From Erysipelothrix sp. (GTDB taxonomy: Bacteria; Bacillota_I; Bacilli_A; Erysipelotrichales; Erysipelotrichaceae): 5,019 bases of DNA. Positions within the stretch are counted from its first letter, which is position 1. Each line of letters begins with the position of its first letter. This document shows, piece by piece, positions 1 through 5,019 of the stretch. The position numbers were made by a program, and so were the translations under genes. The stretch lies in the NCBI GenBank assembly GCA_030152625.1, contig JASLJD010000105.1, positions 1 to 5,019 of the forward strand, read 5' to 3'. Under the pieces are notes generated by a model. That model had not been told where the DNA came from, did no database searches, and was given only the letters and a program-made list of their open reading frames with translations.

Positions 1-1566
1 CGGGTTTTACGTCACGCATTTCTTAATAGCTACTATCAAACAGGCTTAAAAAATCTTATGGATAAGTCAATTATTTCCAGAACTTTTGAAGTCGCAGAGG
101 AAGAAGAAAGTTTACGTGGATTATCGAAAGCTTATCAGAAAGTGGACGAAGTGCCATTTGACTTTAATCGTCGTCGCATGAGTGTTGTTGTTGAAGATAG
201 CAAAGGTAAAACACAAATGATTACCAAGGGTGCTGTGGAAGAAATGCTTTCAATATGCTCTCATGTTGAATATGAAGGTGAAGTTCAAACATTAACTTCT
301 GATATCGAGGAGGCTATTTTAAAAACAGTTCATGATCTTAATGAACGTGGTATGCGCGTGATTGCCGTTGCACAAAAGACCAACCCACGTCCGGTGGATG
401 AGTTCTCAACAGCGGATGAGAGTGATATGGTGCTAATGGGTTATCTTGCCTTTTTAGACCCACCAAAAGAGTCTGCGTTCCAAGCAATACAAGACCTTGC
501 CGATTATGGTGTTGAGACGAAAGTCATGACCGGTGATAATGAAGTTGTCACCAAGAGTATTTGCGATATGATTGGCATTGATACCACAAACATTGTTTTG
601 GGTAATGATATTGAAAAGATGGATGATGAGGAATTATCGCAAGTTGTTGCAGAAAGCAATGTTTTCGCAAAACTAACCCCTATGCAAAAAAAGCGCCTTG
701 TTTCTTTACTTCGAGAGCAAGGACATACGGTTGGATTCTTGGGTGATGGTATCAATGATGCGCCTGCAATGACGGAAGCAGATATAGGTATCTCGGTTGA
801 CACAGCCGATGATATAACGAAGGAATCATCTGAAGTGATTCTATTAGAAAAAGATTTGTGTGTCCTGGTGAAGGGTATTGTTGAAGGGCGTAAGACCTAT
901 GCGAATATGATCAAATATATTAAGATGACAGCGAGTTCGAACTTTGGAAACGTCTTCTCTGTCTTGGTTGCAAGTGCCTTTTTACCGTTTTTACCAATGG
1001 AAGCTTTACACCTGGTCTTATTAAATTTAATTTATGACTTGTCTTCCGTAGCCCTTCCATGGGATAATGTAGACGAGGACTATTTACAAGTTCCACGTAA
1101 ATGGGATGCCGAGTCAATTCGTAATTTTATGATTGTTTTAGGTCCAACAAGTTCTATTTTTGATATTACAACCTATGCCTTGATGTTTTATCTCATTGCA
1201 CCACAGGTGGTTGGGATGCCTTATCATGCAATTACAGATCCAAACATGCGTGCTCACTTTATAGCGGTGTTTCAAGCGGGATGGTTTATTGAGTCAATGT
1301 GGACACAAACACTTGTTATCCATATGCTCCGTACACCAAAAACACCTTTCATTGAAAGTAAAGCAGCACCAATTGTCACAGTGATGACTTTTACAGGAAT
1401 CTTTGCTTTAACAGCGATTCCATTTACAAACTTTGGCGCAAGCATTGGTCTTGCCCCATTGCCAGGAAATTATTTCTTCTGGTTAGCGATCACAGTGATT
1501 GCCTACATGGCCCTTGTCACGGTGGCGAAGAAATATTTTGTTCGTCGTTATGGAGAGTTACTTTAA
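1..1566 (+). CDS. mgtA: Magnesium-translocating P-type ATPase, C-terminal part (5' end outside window)
   Basis: This is the C-terminal 521 residues of a type III P-type ATPase that imports Mg2+ across the cytoplasmic membrane using ATP. The frame is open to the window edge, and the residues before the first ATG (position 58) match the family, for example the LNSYYQTGLKNL stretch. That ATG is therefore internal and the true start lies upstream. The DKTGT phosphorylation site and M1-M4 must also lie upstream. Visible in window numbering are the hinge motif TGDN (177-180), GDGINDAP (248-255), the M5 motif SNFGN (313-317) and NLIYD in M6 (342-346). Hydrophobic segments near 311-330, 335-352, 375-400, 420-442, 457-478 and 491-513 fit M5-M10. 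The SNFGNVFSVLVASAF and LPWDNVD stretches distinguish MgtA/MgtB from calcium or sodium pumps. No frameshift is seen. Confidence in the family is high; the choice of MgtA over MgtB is by convention. Confidence 0.95.
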   Translation, partial: RVLRHAFLNSYYQTGLKNLMDKSIISRTFEVAEEEESLRGLSKAYQKVDEVPFDFNRRRMSVVVEDSKGKTQMITKGAVEEMLSICSHVEYEGEVQTLTSDIEEAILKTVHDLNERGMRVIAVAQKTNPRPVDEFSTADESDMVLMGYLAFLDPPKESAFQAIQDLADYGVETKVMTGDNEVVTKSICDMIGIDTTNIVLGNDIEKMDDEELSQVVAESNVFAKLTPMQKKRLVSLLREQGHTVGFLGDGINDAPAMTEADIGISVDTADDITKESSEVILLEKDLCVLVKGIVEGRKTYANMIKYIKMTASSNFGNVFSVLVASAFLPFLPMEALHLVLLNLIYDLSSVALPWDNVDEDYLQVPRKWDAESIRNFMIVLGPTSSIFDITTYALMFYLIAPQVVGMPYHAITDPNMRAHFIAVFQAGWFIESMWTQTLVIHMLRTPKTPFIESKAAPIVTVMTFTGIFALTAIPFTNFGASIGLAPLPGNYFFWLAITVIAYMALVTVAKKYFVRRYGELL

Positions 1567-1568
1567 AT

Positions 1569-1602
1569 AAGAAGCCGCATTCCAGCGGTTTCTTTCATTT
1601 TT
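1569..1602 (+). terminator. Probable Rho-independent terminator after mgtA
   Basis: The hairpin arms GAAGCCGC (1571-1578) and GCGGTTTC (1585-1592) pair with one G-U wobble around a six-base loop, and two more A-T pairs can form at 1569-1570 with 1593-1594. The following T tract is broken (TTTCATTTTT), so termination may be incomplete. It starts two bases after the mgtA stop codon and ends five bases before the Shine-Dalgarno site of the next gene. That leaves almost no room for a separate promoter for that gene. Confidence 0.7.
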
Positions 1603-1621
1603 AATATAAGGAGGAGAGAAG

Positions 1622-1870
1622 ATGATTCATCTCATATTTTCATTCCCTTATGCACAACTGAGTTTTTTATTTTTATCGTTGATTTTTTCCAGTGTTGCTT
1701 ACTGGAAAGAGCATGGGGAATATCATTGGAAAATGTTGAGGCCATGGTCGTTATTAGATCGAAGAGAAAACAATAATATTTGGACGATTTTAGCTTTTCT
1801 AAGTTTCTTGTTTGCGATTATGTTAACGATTCTTTATGTTTTCTATTATTATAGTTTTTCAAAAATCTAG
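1622..1870 (+). CDS. Small two-helix membrane protein of unknown function
   Basis: I do not recognise the family of this 82-residue protein. It has two strongly hydrophobic segments, roughly residues 7-27 and 53-77, joined by a polar loop rich in charged and aromatic residues (YWKEHGEYHWK, then LLDRREN). This suggests a hairpin in the cytoplasmic membrane with both ends on the same side. There is no lipobox or signal peptidase site. The start is well supported: AAGGAGG at 1608-1614 lies seven bases before the ATG. No clear promoter fits between the mgtA hairpin and this gene, so it may be expressed by read-through from mgtA or from an unseen promoter inside it. A role as an accessory or regulator of the Mg2+ pump is conceivable only by position; an unrelated membrane protein is equally possible. 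The strong ribosome binding site and membrane-like composition make it a likely real gene. Confidence 0.75.
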   Translation: MIHLIFSFPYAQLSFLFLSLIFSSVAYWKEHGEYHWKMLRPWSLLDRRENNNIWTILAFLSFLFAIMLTILYVFYYYSFSKI

Positions 1871-1878
1871 GTGTTTAA

Positions 1879-1907
1879 GTGACAAGTGTCCATGAATATG
1901 GTATGCT
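1879..1907 (+). promoter_or_regulatory. Candidate extended -10 promoter for the helicase gene
   Basis: A -35-like GTGACA (1879-1884, five of six consensus bases) is separated by 17 bp from TATGCT (1902-1907, four of six). TATGG (1897-1901) directly before it gives a TRTGN extended -10, as favoured in Gram-positive bacteria. Transcription would start near 1914, giving a leader of only about 25 nt, too short for a riboswitch or a long cold-shock leader. The spacer begins within a small palindrome, GACA-AG-TGTC (1881-1890), which could be an operator or chance. This is a prediction from motif matching only. Confidence 0.5.
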
Positions 1908-1938
1908 TGCAAAGTATTCAAGAAGAAAGTAGGAAAAA

Positions 1939-3519
1939 ATGGAATTTACAGATTTTAATCTTGATGAGCGCTTGCTTGCGGCGATTCATCAAAAAGGTTA
2001 TACCGAAGCAAGTCAAATACAGAAGGAAGCAATCCCTGTATTATTAAATAATCAAGATGTTTTAGCACAGTCTCAAACAGGAACAGGAAAAACTGCAGCG
2101 TTTTCATTACCAATGCTTCAGCAAACTATCGAAGCAGACGGTGATATGAAGACGCTTATTTTATGTCCGACTCGCGAGCTTGCCTTGCAAGTAGAGCGAG
2201 AAATTCAAAGTTTTGCAAAAATGGTCCCATCCATTAAGACTGTCGCTGTTTATGGTGGCGATAGTTTTTCAAGACAAAGACGTGATTTACGTCAGGGAAG
2301 CAATGTAATCATTGCCACACCTGGACGCCTTCTTGATCACTTAAGAAAGAAAACATTTGATATGAATGAAATTCAATATTTTGTTTTAGATGAAGCAGAT
2401 GAAATGCTGAGCATGGGTTTTTTAGAAGAAATCGAAACAGTGATTAAAATGCTCCCTCAGGATAGTCAAAAAGCGTTCTTTTCTGCAACCTTTGCGAAAC
2501 CGATTCGAAAATTGTCGAATAATTATTTACAGGAGCCAAAAACAATTACTGTGCAAGGTGACACGCTTACCACTGCACAAGTTAATGAGATTTATTATGA
2601 ACTTGAATACCGTGATAAGACACGGCTCTTAGAACAATTGCTTTTACTTTATTCCGACAGTCGAATCCTGGTCTTTTGCAATACCAAAAGAATGGTCGAC
2701 CAATTGTCTGAAACGCTTGGACGTAAGCACATCGCGCATCTTCGCTTACATGGTGATATTGAGCAAAGACAACGTCAAACAGTGATGCGTCAATTTAGAC
2801 AAGGTCATGTTCCGGTTCTTCTCGCAACGGATGTTGCGGCAAGAGGTATTGATGTCCCGAACATCGATTATGTTATTAACTTCGATTTACCGAATGAAAA
2901 AGACAATTATGTTCACCGTATTGGCCGTACAGGCCGTGCCTATGAAACAGGAACGGCTATTAGCTTTGTTAAGCCGAACGAAAGAAATGATCTTCGTCAA
3001 ATTGAACGCATGACAAAAGGTCGTATCGAGCGCAGAAACTTACCAAGTCAAGATGACTTAGATGGGGCTTTGCTTGAGCGTTTAATGGAAAAAAACAAGG
3101 ATAAAAAACATCCAAGGCTTCATAATATGATTGTTTTGATGGAAGAAAAAGGCATGTCCTATGAAGATTTAACCGCTATTTTGTTCAGCGAATACCTGGA
3201 TCAAAACTACCAAAAAGAAATTGTTCCCCGTCGTCAACGGAATAAAAAGAATGCTCGTCAACGATCGAACAAGTTCAGTACTGTAGATATTCAACTCGGA
3301 AGTAATGACGGTTTGTATAAGTCTCTGCTTCTTCGTTTCTTACATCGAGAAACAGGGATTCCACAACGTCGATTTGGTAAGATTCAAGTCAATCGTCGTT
3401 CAAGTTATGTTGAAGTACCAAGTGATGAGGCAGCGATGGTTTCTAAGAAAATCAAAGCTTCTTTTAACACTTTGAAGAAACAATCAGAACGAAATAAAGC
3501 AAAACAAAAAAGGGCTTAG
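1939..3519 (+). CDS. deaD: DEAD-box ATP-dependent RNA helicase with DbpA-type RNA-binding domain
   Basis: This is a complete 526-residue RNA helicase that unwinds or remodels RNA duplexes with ATP, typically in ribosome assembly, cold adaptation or RNA decay. Motifs in order are the Q motif (GYTEASQIQ, 20-28), Walker A AQSQTGTGKT (43-52), PTRELA (77-82), GG (106-107), TPGR (127-130), DEAD (151-154), SAT (182-184), ILVFCNT (243-249), ATDVAARGIDV (296-306) and HRIGRTGR (326-333). All catalytic residues are intact. After the two RecA-like domains (to about 360) comes a mostly helical linker (about 372-425), a basic stretch (430-445), a DbpA/CsdA-type RRM-like domain (about 448-506, with the GSNDGL and FGKIQV signatures) and a basic tail. 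This order is shared by DeaD/CsdA, CshA-like and DbpA/YxiN proteins, so the symbol is a best fit rather than proven orthology. The only nearby ribosome binding sequence is a short AGGA (1931-1934), four bases from the ATG. It appears to be its own transcription unit. Confidence 0.95.
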   Translation: MEFTDFNLDERLLAAIHQKGYTEASQIQKEAIPVLLNNQDVLAQSQTGTGKTAAFSLPMLQQTIEADGDMKTLILCPTRELALQVEREIQSFAKMVPSIKTVAVYGGDSFSRQRRDLRQGSNVIIATPGRLLDHLRKKTFDMNEIQYFVLDEADEMLSMGFLEEIETVIKMLPQDSQKAFFSATFAKPIRKLSNNYLQEPKTITVQGDTLTTAQVNEIYYELEYRDKTRLLEQLLLLYSDSRILVFCNTKRMVDQLSETLGRKHIAHLRLHGDIEQRQRQTVMRQFRQGHVPVLLATDVAARGIDVPNIDYVINFDLPNEKDNYVHRIGRTGRAYETGTAISFVKPNERNDLRQIERMTKGRIERRNLPSQDDLDGALLERLMEKNKDKKHPRLHNMIVLMEEKGMSYEDLTAILFSEYLDQNYQKEIVPRRQRNKKNARQRSNKFSTVDIQLGSNDGLYKSLLLRFLHRETGIPQRRFGKIQVNRRSSYVEVPSDEAAMVSKKIKASFNTLKKQSERNKAKQKRA

Positions 3520-3532
3520 CAGCTCTTTTTTT
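3506..3532 (+). terminator. Rho-independent terminator enclosing the helicase stop codon
   Basis: AAAAAAGGGCT (3506-3516) pairs with AGCTCTTTTTT (3521-3531) to give an 11-bp stem with one G-U pair. The tetraloop is TAGC, whose first three bases are the helicase TAG stop codon. Seven Ts (3526-3532) form both the lower 3' arm and the U tract. The last codons of the gene therefore encode the 5' arm, explaining the lysine-rich C-terminal end KQKRA in part. It separates the helicase from the CHR operon. Confidence 0.85.
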
Positions 3533-3547
3533 AAACTTTATTTGACA

Positions 3548-3558
3548 TGTGCTATAAT
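3548..3558 (+). promoter_or_regulatory. Extended -10 promoter of the CHR transporter operon
   Basis: TGTGC followed by TATAAT (3553-3558) is a perfect -10 hexamer with a perfect TRTGN extension. A well-spaced -35 hexamer is absent: the region 17 bp upstream (about 3530-3535, TTTAAA) is weak and lies in the T tract of the preceding terminator. A perfect TTGACA at 3542-3547 sits only five bases upstream of TATAAT, too close to pair with it. Transcription would begin near 3565, leaving about 19 nt before the GTG start, just enough for the ribosome binding site. Confidence 0.7.
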
Positions 3559-3571
3559 ATAAAAATATGAA

Positions 3572-3577
3572 GAGGTG
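3572..3577 (+). promoter_or_regulatory. Ribosome binding site deciding the GTG start of the first CHR gene
   Basis: GAGGTG lies six bases before the GTG at 3584. No in-frame ATG or TTG with comparable support is present nearby, so the GTG start is preferred. The predicted protein then begins with three lysines followed by a membrane segment, as expected for this family. Confidence 0.8.
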
Positions 3578-3583
3578 TGAGCC

Positions 3584-4132
3584 GTGAAGAAAAAATTATG
3601 GACACTCTTTCGTTCAACTTTCTATCTCAGTGCATTTACCTTCGGTGGCGGTTATGTAATTGTCCCGTTGATGAAGGAAAAGTTTGTGGAAGAGTTAGCT
3701 TGGATTGATGAGGAAGAAATGACCGACTTTGTTGCTTTGGCGCAGTCATCCCCAGGACCAATAGCAGTGAATGCTTCAATTTTAGTTGGTCATAAAGTCG
3801 GGGGTTGGGCCGGTGCTGTTTGCGCAACCTTAGGAACGATGTTGCCGCCGATGATTATTATTTCGATTATTTCCCAGTTTTATGTACAATTTAGTGAAAA
3901 TATTTATGTTGCATCGGCCTTAAGAACGATGCAAGCAGGTGTATCGGCCATCATTATCAATGTGGTTTACGGTATGGCAATGCAAATTATCAAGAAAAAA
4001 GAATGGTCTTATGTTCTCCAAATGTTTGTTATTTTTATTTTGTCGTATGTTTTTAAAATTAATGTTTTAGTTTTGATCCTTGCTTCAATTGTATTGGGTC
4101 TTTTTAGACATAAGGAGGCTCACAGTGGCTAA
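3584..4132 (+). CDS. Chromate transporter (CHR) family protein, first (N-half-like) subunit
   Basis: This is a 182-residue membrane protein of the chromate ion transporter family, whose characterised members export chromate from the cytoplasm. It equals one CHR domain, half the usual length of two-domain ChrA. Visible signatures are FGGGYVIVPLM (20-30) near the N-terminus and AQSSPGPIAVNAS (53-65), followed by a glycine-rich helix (73-84), the LPP motif (87-89) and RTMQAGVSAII (114-124). Several hydrophobic segments follow, the last at about 158-174. Positive charges cluster at the N-terminus (K2-K4, R10). It uses a GTG start, and its 3' end overlaps the next CHR gene by 8 bp, pointing to translational coupling and a two-subunit transporter. 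The layout matches the paired short CHR genes of Bacillus subtilis (ywrB-ywrA). The substrate here is inferred: many family members have not been tested, and the natural ligand may be another oxyanion. Confidence 0.9.
   Translation: MKKKLWTLFRSTFYLSAFTFGGGYVIVPLMKEKFVEELAWIDEEEMTDFVALAQSSPGPIAVNASILVGHKVGGWAGAVCATLGTMLPPMIIISIISQFYVQFSENIYVASALRTMQAGVSAIIINVVYGMAMQIIKKKEWSYVLQMFVIFILSYVFKINVLVLILASIVLGLFRHKEAHSG
4112..4118 (+). promoter_or_regulatory. Ribosome binding site of the second CHR gene, inside the first
   Basis: A perfect AAGGAGG lies six bases before the GTG at 4125, within the last codons of the preceding gene (encoding its KEA residues). This fixes the start at 4125. The frame stays open upstream to about 4080, but the extra residues there would only be an out-of-frame reading of the first gene and have no ribosome binding site of this quality. 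Confidence 0.9.
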
Positions 4133-4667
4133 TTATTTGAAGTTGTTTTTGAGTTTTTGTAAAATAGGTCTTTTTAGTATTGGTGGTGGCTATGCAGCTC
4201 TGCCTTTAATTCAGGCGCAAATTGTTGAAAAGCATGGCTGGTTAACGATGAATGAATTTATGGATTTAATTACAATTTCTGAAATGACGCCTGGTCCCAT
4301 CGCTTTGAATGCCGCAAGTTTTATTGGTTTACGTTTAGGGGGACCGCTGGGTGTTTTAGTGGCTAGTTTTGCGAATGTTTTACCCTCTTTTGTGATTGTG
4401 AGCTTTTTAGCTTATCTTTACAATCGTTATCAAGAGCTCGCTTCTGTTCAAACTGTGATTCGTTCTTTGCGACCTACAGTTGTAGCTTTGATAGCAACCG
4501 CAGGACTGACAATTGTACTCACTGCATTAACAGGTCCGGGTTCTTTATTCAATGCAGTTTTGCTTTTTGTCTCTTTGTATTTACTACAAACGAAGCGATT
4601 GGGTGCTATTCAAGTAATTGTCTTGACCGGGATTTTAGGTGTTTTAAAGGCTCTAATGATTAAATGA
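4125..4667 (+). CDS. Chromate transporter (CHR) family protein, second (C-half-like) subunit
   Basis: This 180-residue membrane protein is a second single-domain CHR protein, homologous to its upstream neighbour. It repeats the same signatures: FSIGGGYAALPLI (17-29), SEMTPGPIALNAAS (52-65), the glycine-rich GLRLGGPLG stretch (68-76), LPS (86-88) and RSLRPTVVALI (113-123). Further hydrophobic segments lie at about 124-137, 142-155 and 162-178. It starts at GTG within the last codons of the first CHR gene (8-bp overlap), so the two are very likely made together. In the characterised B. subtilis pair both proteins are required and adopt opposite membrane orientations. Consistent with that, this N-terminus has far fewer positive charges (K6, K13) than its partner. 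The gene ends in two tandem in-frame TGA codons (4665-4670). Chromate efflux is the family assignment, while the actual substrate is inferred. Confidence 0.9.
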   Translation: MANYLKLFLSFCKIGLFSIGGGYAALPLIQAQIVEKHGWLTMNEFMDLITISEMTPGPIALNAASFIGLRLGGPLGVLVASFANVLPSFVIVSFLAYLYNRYQELASVQTVIRSLRPTVVALIATAGLTIVLTALTGPGSLFNAVLLFVSLYLLQTKRLGAIQVIVLTGILGVLKALMIK

Positions 4668-4676
4668 TGATTCGAT

Positions 4677-4682
4677 AAGGAG
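4677..4682 (+). promoter_or_regulatory. Ribosome binding site of the acetyltransferase gene
   Basis: AAGGAG lies seven bases before the ATG at 4690 and selects it over the in-frame ATGs at 4702 and 4711. It sits in the 22-bp gap after the second CHR gene, which holds no terminator-like hairpin or promoter. Confidence 0.8.
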
Positions 4683-4689
4683 AATAACA

Positions 4690-5019
4690 ATGAAACTTAG
4701 CATGAGAAAAATGCAAGAAGAAGATTTAAATGAAGTGGTTGATCTTGTGGACCGTAGTTTTCAAGCGCCTGTTTCAATGAAGGATGCTTTTCCGATGATT
4801 TTTTCTAAAAGCAATCATTTTTCCTATTTGCTTACAGTCGAAGGCAAGATTGTTTCGTTTATTGGTGTGGTGCCGAGTTCTTATCAAAACTATGATGGCG
4901 TCTTTATCGGTGCTGTCGCAACGGATCCTGATTATCAAGGTAAAGGCTATCTATCCCAATTGTTTACTTTTGCTATGGCAGATTTGCAAAAATCTGGCTT
5001 AGACTATGCCTTTATTTCA
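4690..5019 (+). CDS. GNAT family N-acetyltransferase, N-terminal part (3' end outside window)
   Basis: The first 110 residues of a GNAT-fold acetyltransferase are present; the frame runs open to the right edge. These enzymes transfer an acetyl group from acetyl-CoA to an amine on a small molecule, peptide or protein. The N-terminal MRKMQEEDLNEVVDLVDRSF stretch (5-24) matches the usual first strand and helix. Strands around 45-61 precede the acetyl-CoA motif, IGAVATDPDYQGKGYLSQLF (73-92), where P80 and Q83-G84-K85-G86 form the pyrophosphate-binding signature (Q/R-x-x-G-x-G/A type). The acceptor substrate cannot be deduced. Because the C-terminus is missing, a longer two-domain relative cannot be told from a simple single-domain enzyme. 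It follows the CHR pair by 22 bp with no visible terminator, so it is likely co-transcribed, although a functional link to anion transport is not established. Confidence 0.88.
   Translation, partial: MKLSMRKMQEEDLNEVVDLVDRSFQAPVSMKDAFPMIFSKSNHFSYLLTVEGKIVSFIGVVPSSYQNYDGVFIGAVATDPDYQGKGYLSQLFTFAMADLQKSGLDYAFIS

Noticed and set aside
58..60. ATG as a possible start of the Mg2+ ATPase.
   Set aside because: The frame stays open to base 1 and the residues before it match the conserved ATPase sequence, so this methionine is internal and the gene is simply cut by the window edge.
504..803. Open frame of 99 codons on the minus strand.
   Set aside because: It lies wholly inside the well-supported ATPase, opposite its TGDN and GDGIND region, has no recognisable protein features and no ribosome binding site of note.
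920..1117. Open frame of 65 codons on the minus strand.
   Set aside because: It is antisense to conserved M5-M6 of the ATPase and has a composition typical of a chance reading.
2807..3013. Open frame of 68 codons on the plus strand in another phase.
   Set aside because: It overlaps helicase motifs V and VI and shows no independent protein features.
3636..3827. Open frame of 63 codons on the minus strand.
   Set aside because: It is antisense to the conserved FGGGY and SPGPI motifs of the first CHR gene and has no start signal.
4080..4124. Longer N-terminus for the second CHR protein.
   Set aside because: It lies within the first CHR gene in another frame. The perfect AAGGAGG at 4112-4118 and family length support the GTG at 4125.
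4097..4177. Direct repeat of GGTCTTTTTAG at 4097-4107 and 4167-4177.
   Set aside because: Both copies encode Gly-Leu-Phe in membrane proteins with T-rich codons; at 11 bp this is readily explained by chance and composition.
1..5019. Search by eye for mobile elements, CRISPR arrays, tRNA or other RNA genes.
   Set aside because: No direct-repeat arrays, transposase-like proteins, long inverted repeats or cloverleaf-like segments were seen, and the intergenic gaps (22-68 bp) are too short to hold most of them.

Overview
The window looks like an ordinary chromosomal stretch from a low-GC Gram-positive bacterium (Bacillota). The evidence is its A+T-rich composition, strong AAGGAGG-type Shine-Dalgarno sites, two candidate promoters with TRTGN-extended -10 elements, and gene families common in that phylum. 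I cannot name the genus from the sequence alone. All five genes lie on the + strand and are tightly packed. I see no tRNA, rRNA, CRISPR array, transposase, integrase or attachment site.

Layout: (1) 1-1566 is the C-terminal part of a magnesium-translocating P-type ATPase (MgtA type), cut by the left edge of the window. It is followed by a hairpin with an imperfect T tract (1569-1602). (2) 1622-1870 is an unrecognised 82-residue protein with two predicted membrane segments and a very strong ribosome binding site. (3) 1939-3519 is a complete DEAD-box RNA helicase with a DbpA-type RNA-binding domain at its C-terminus. It has a candidate promoter of its own and a terminator whose loop contains the stop codon. 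(4) 3584-4132 and 4125-4667 are a pair of short chromate-transporter (CHR) family membrane proteins that overlap by 8 bp. They probably form one heteromeric transporter, and they follow a compact extended -10 promoter. (5) 4690-5019 is the start of a GNAT-type acetyltransferase, cut by the right edge and probably the third gene of the CHR operon.

Functionally the window reads as three transcription units: magnesium uptake with or without the small membrane protein, RNA remodelling, and anion transport plus acetyltransferase. Nothing points to a novel defence, mobile or biosynthetic system. The items most worth a second look are the small membrane protein behind mgtA, the terminator folded around the helicase stop codon, the split CHR pair with its charge asymmetry, and the promoter architectures.
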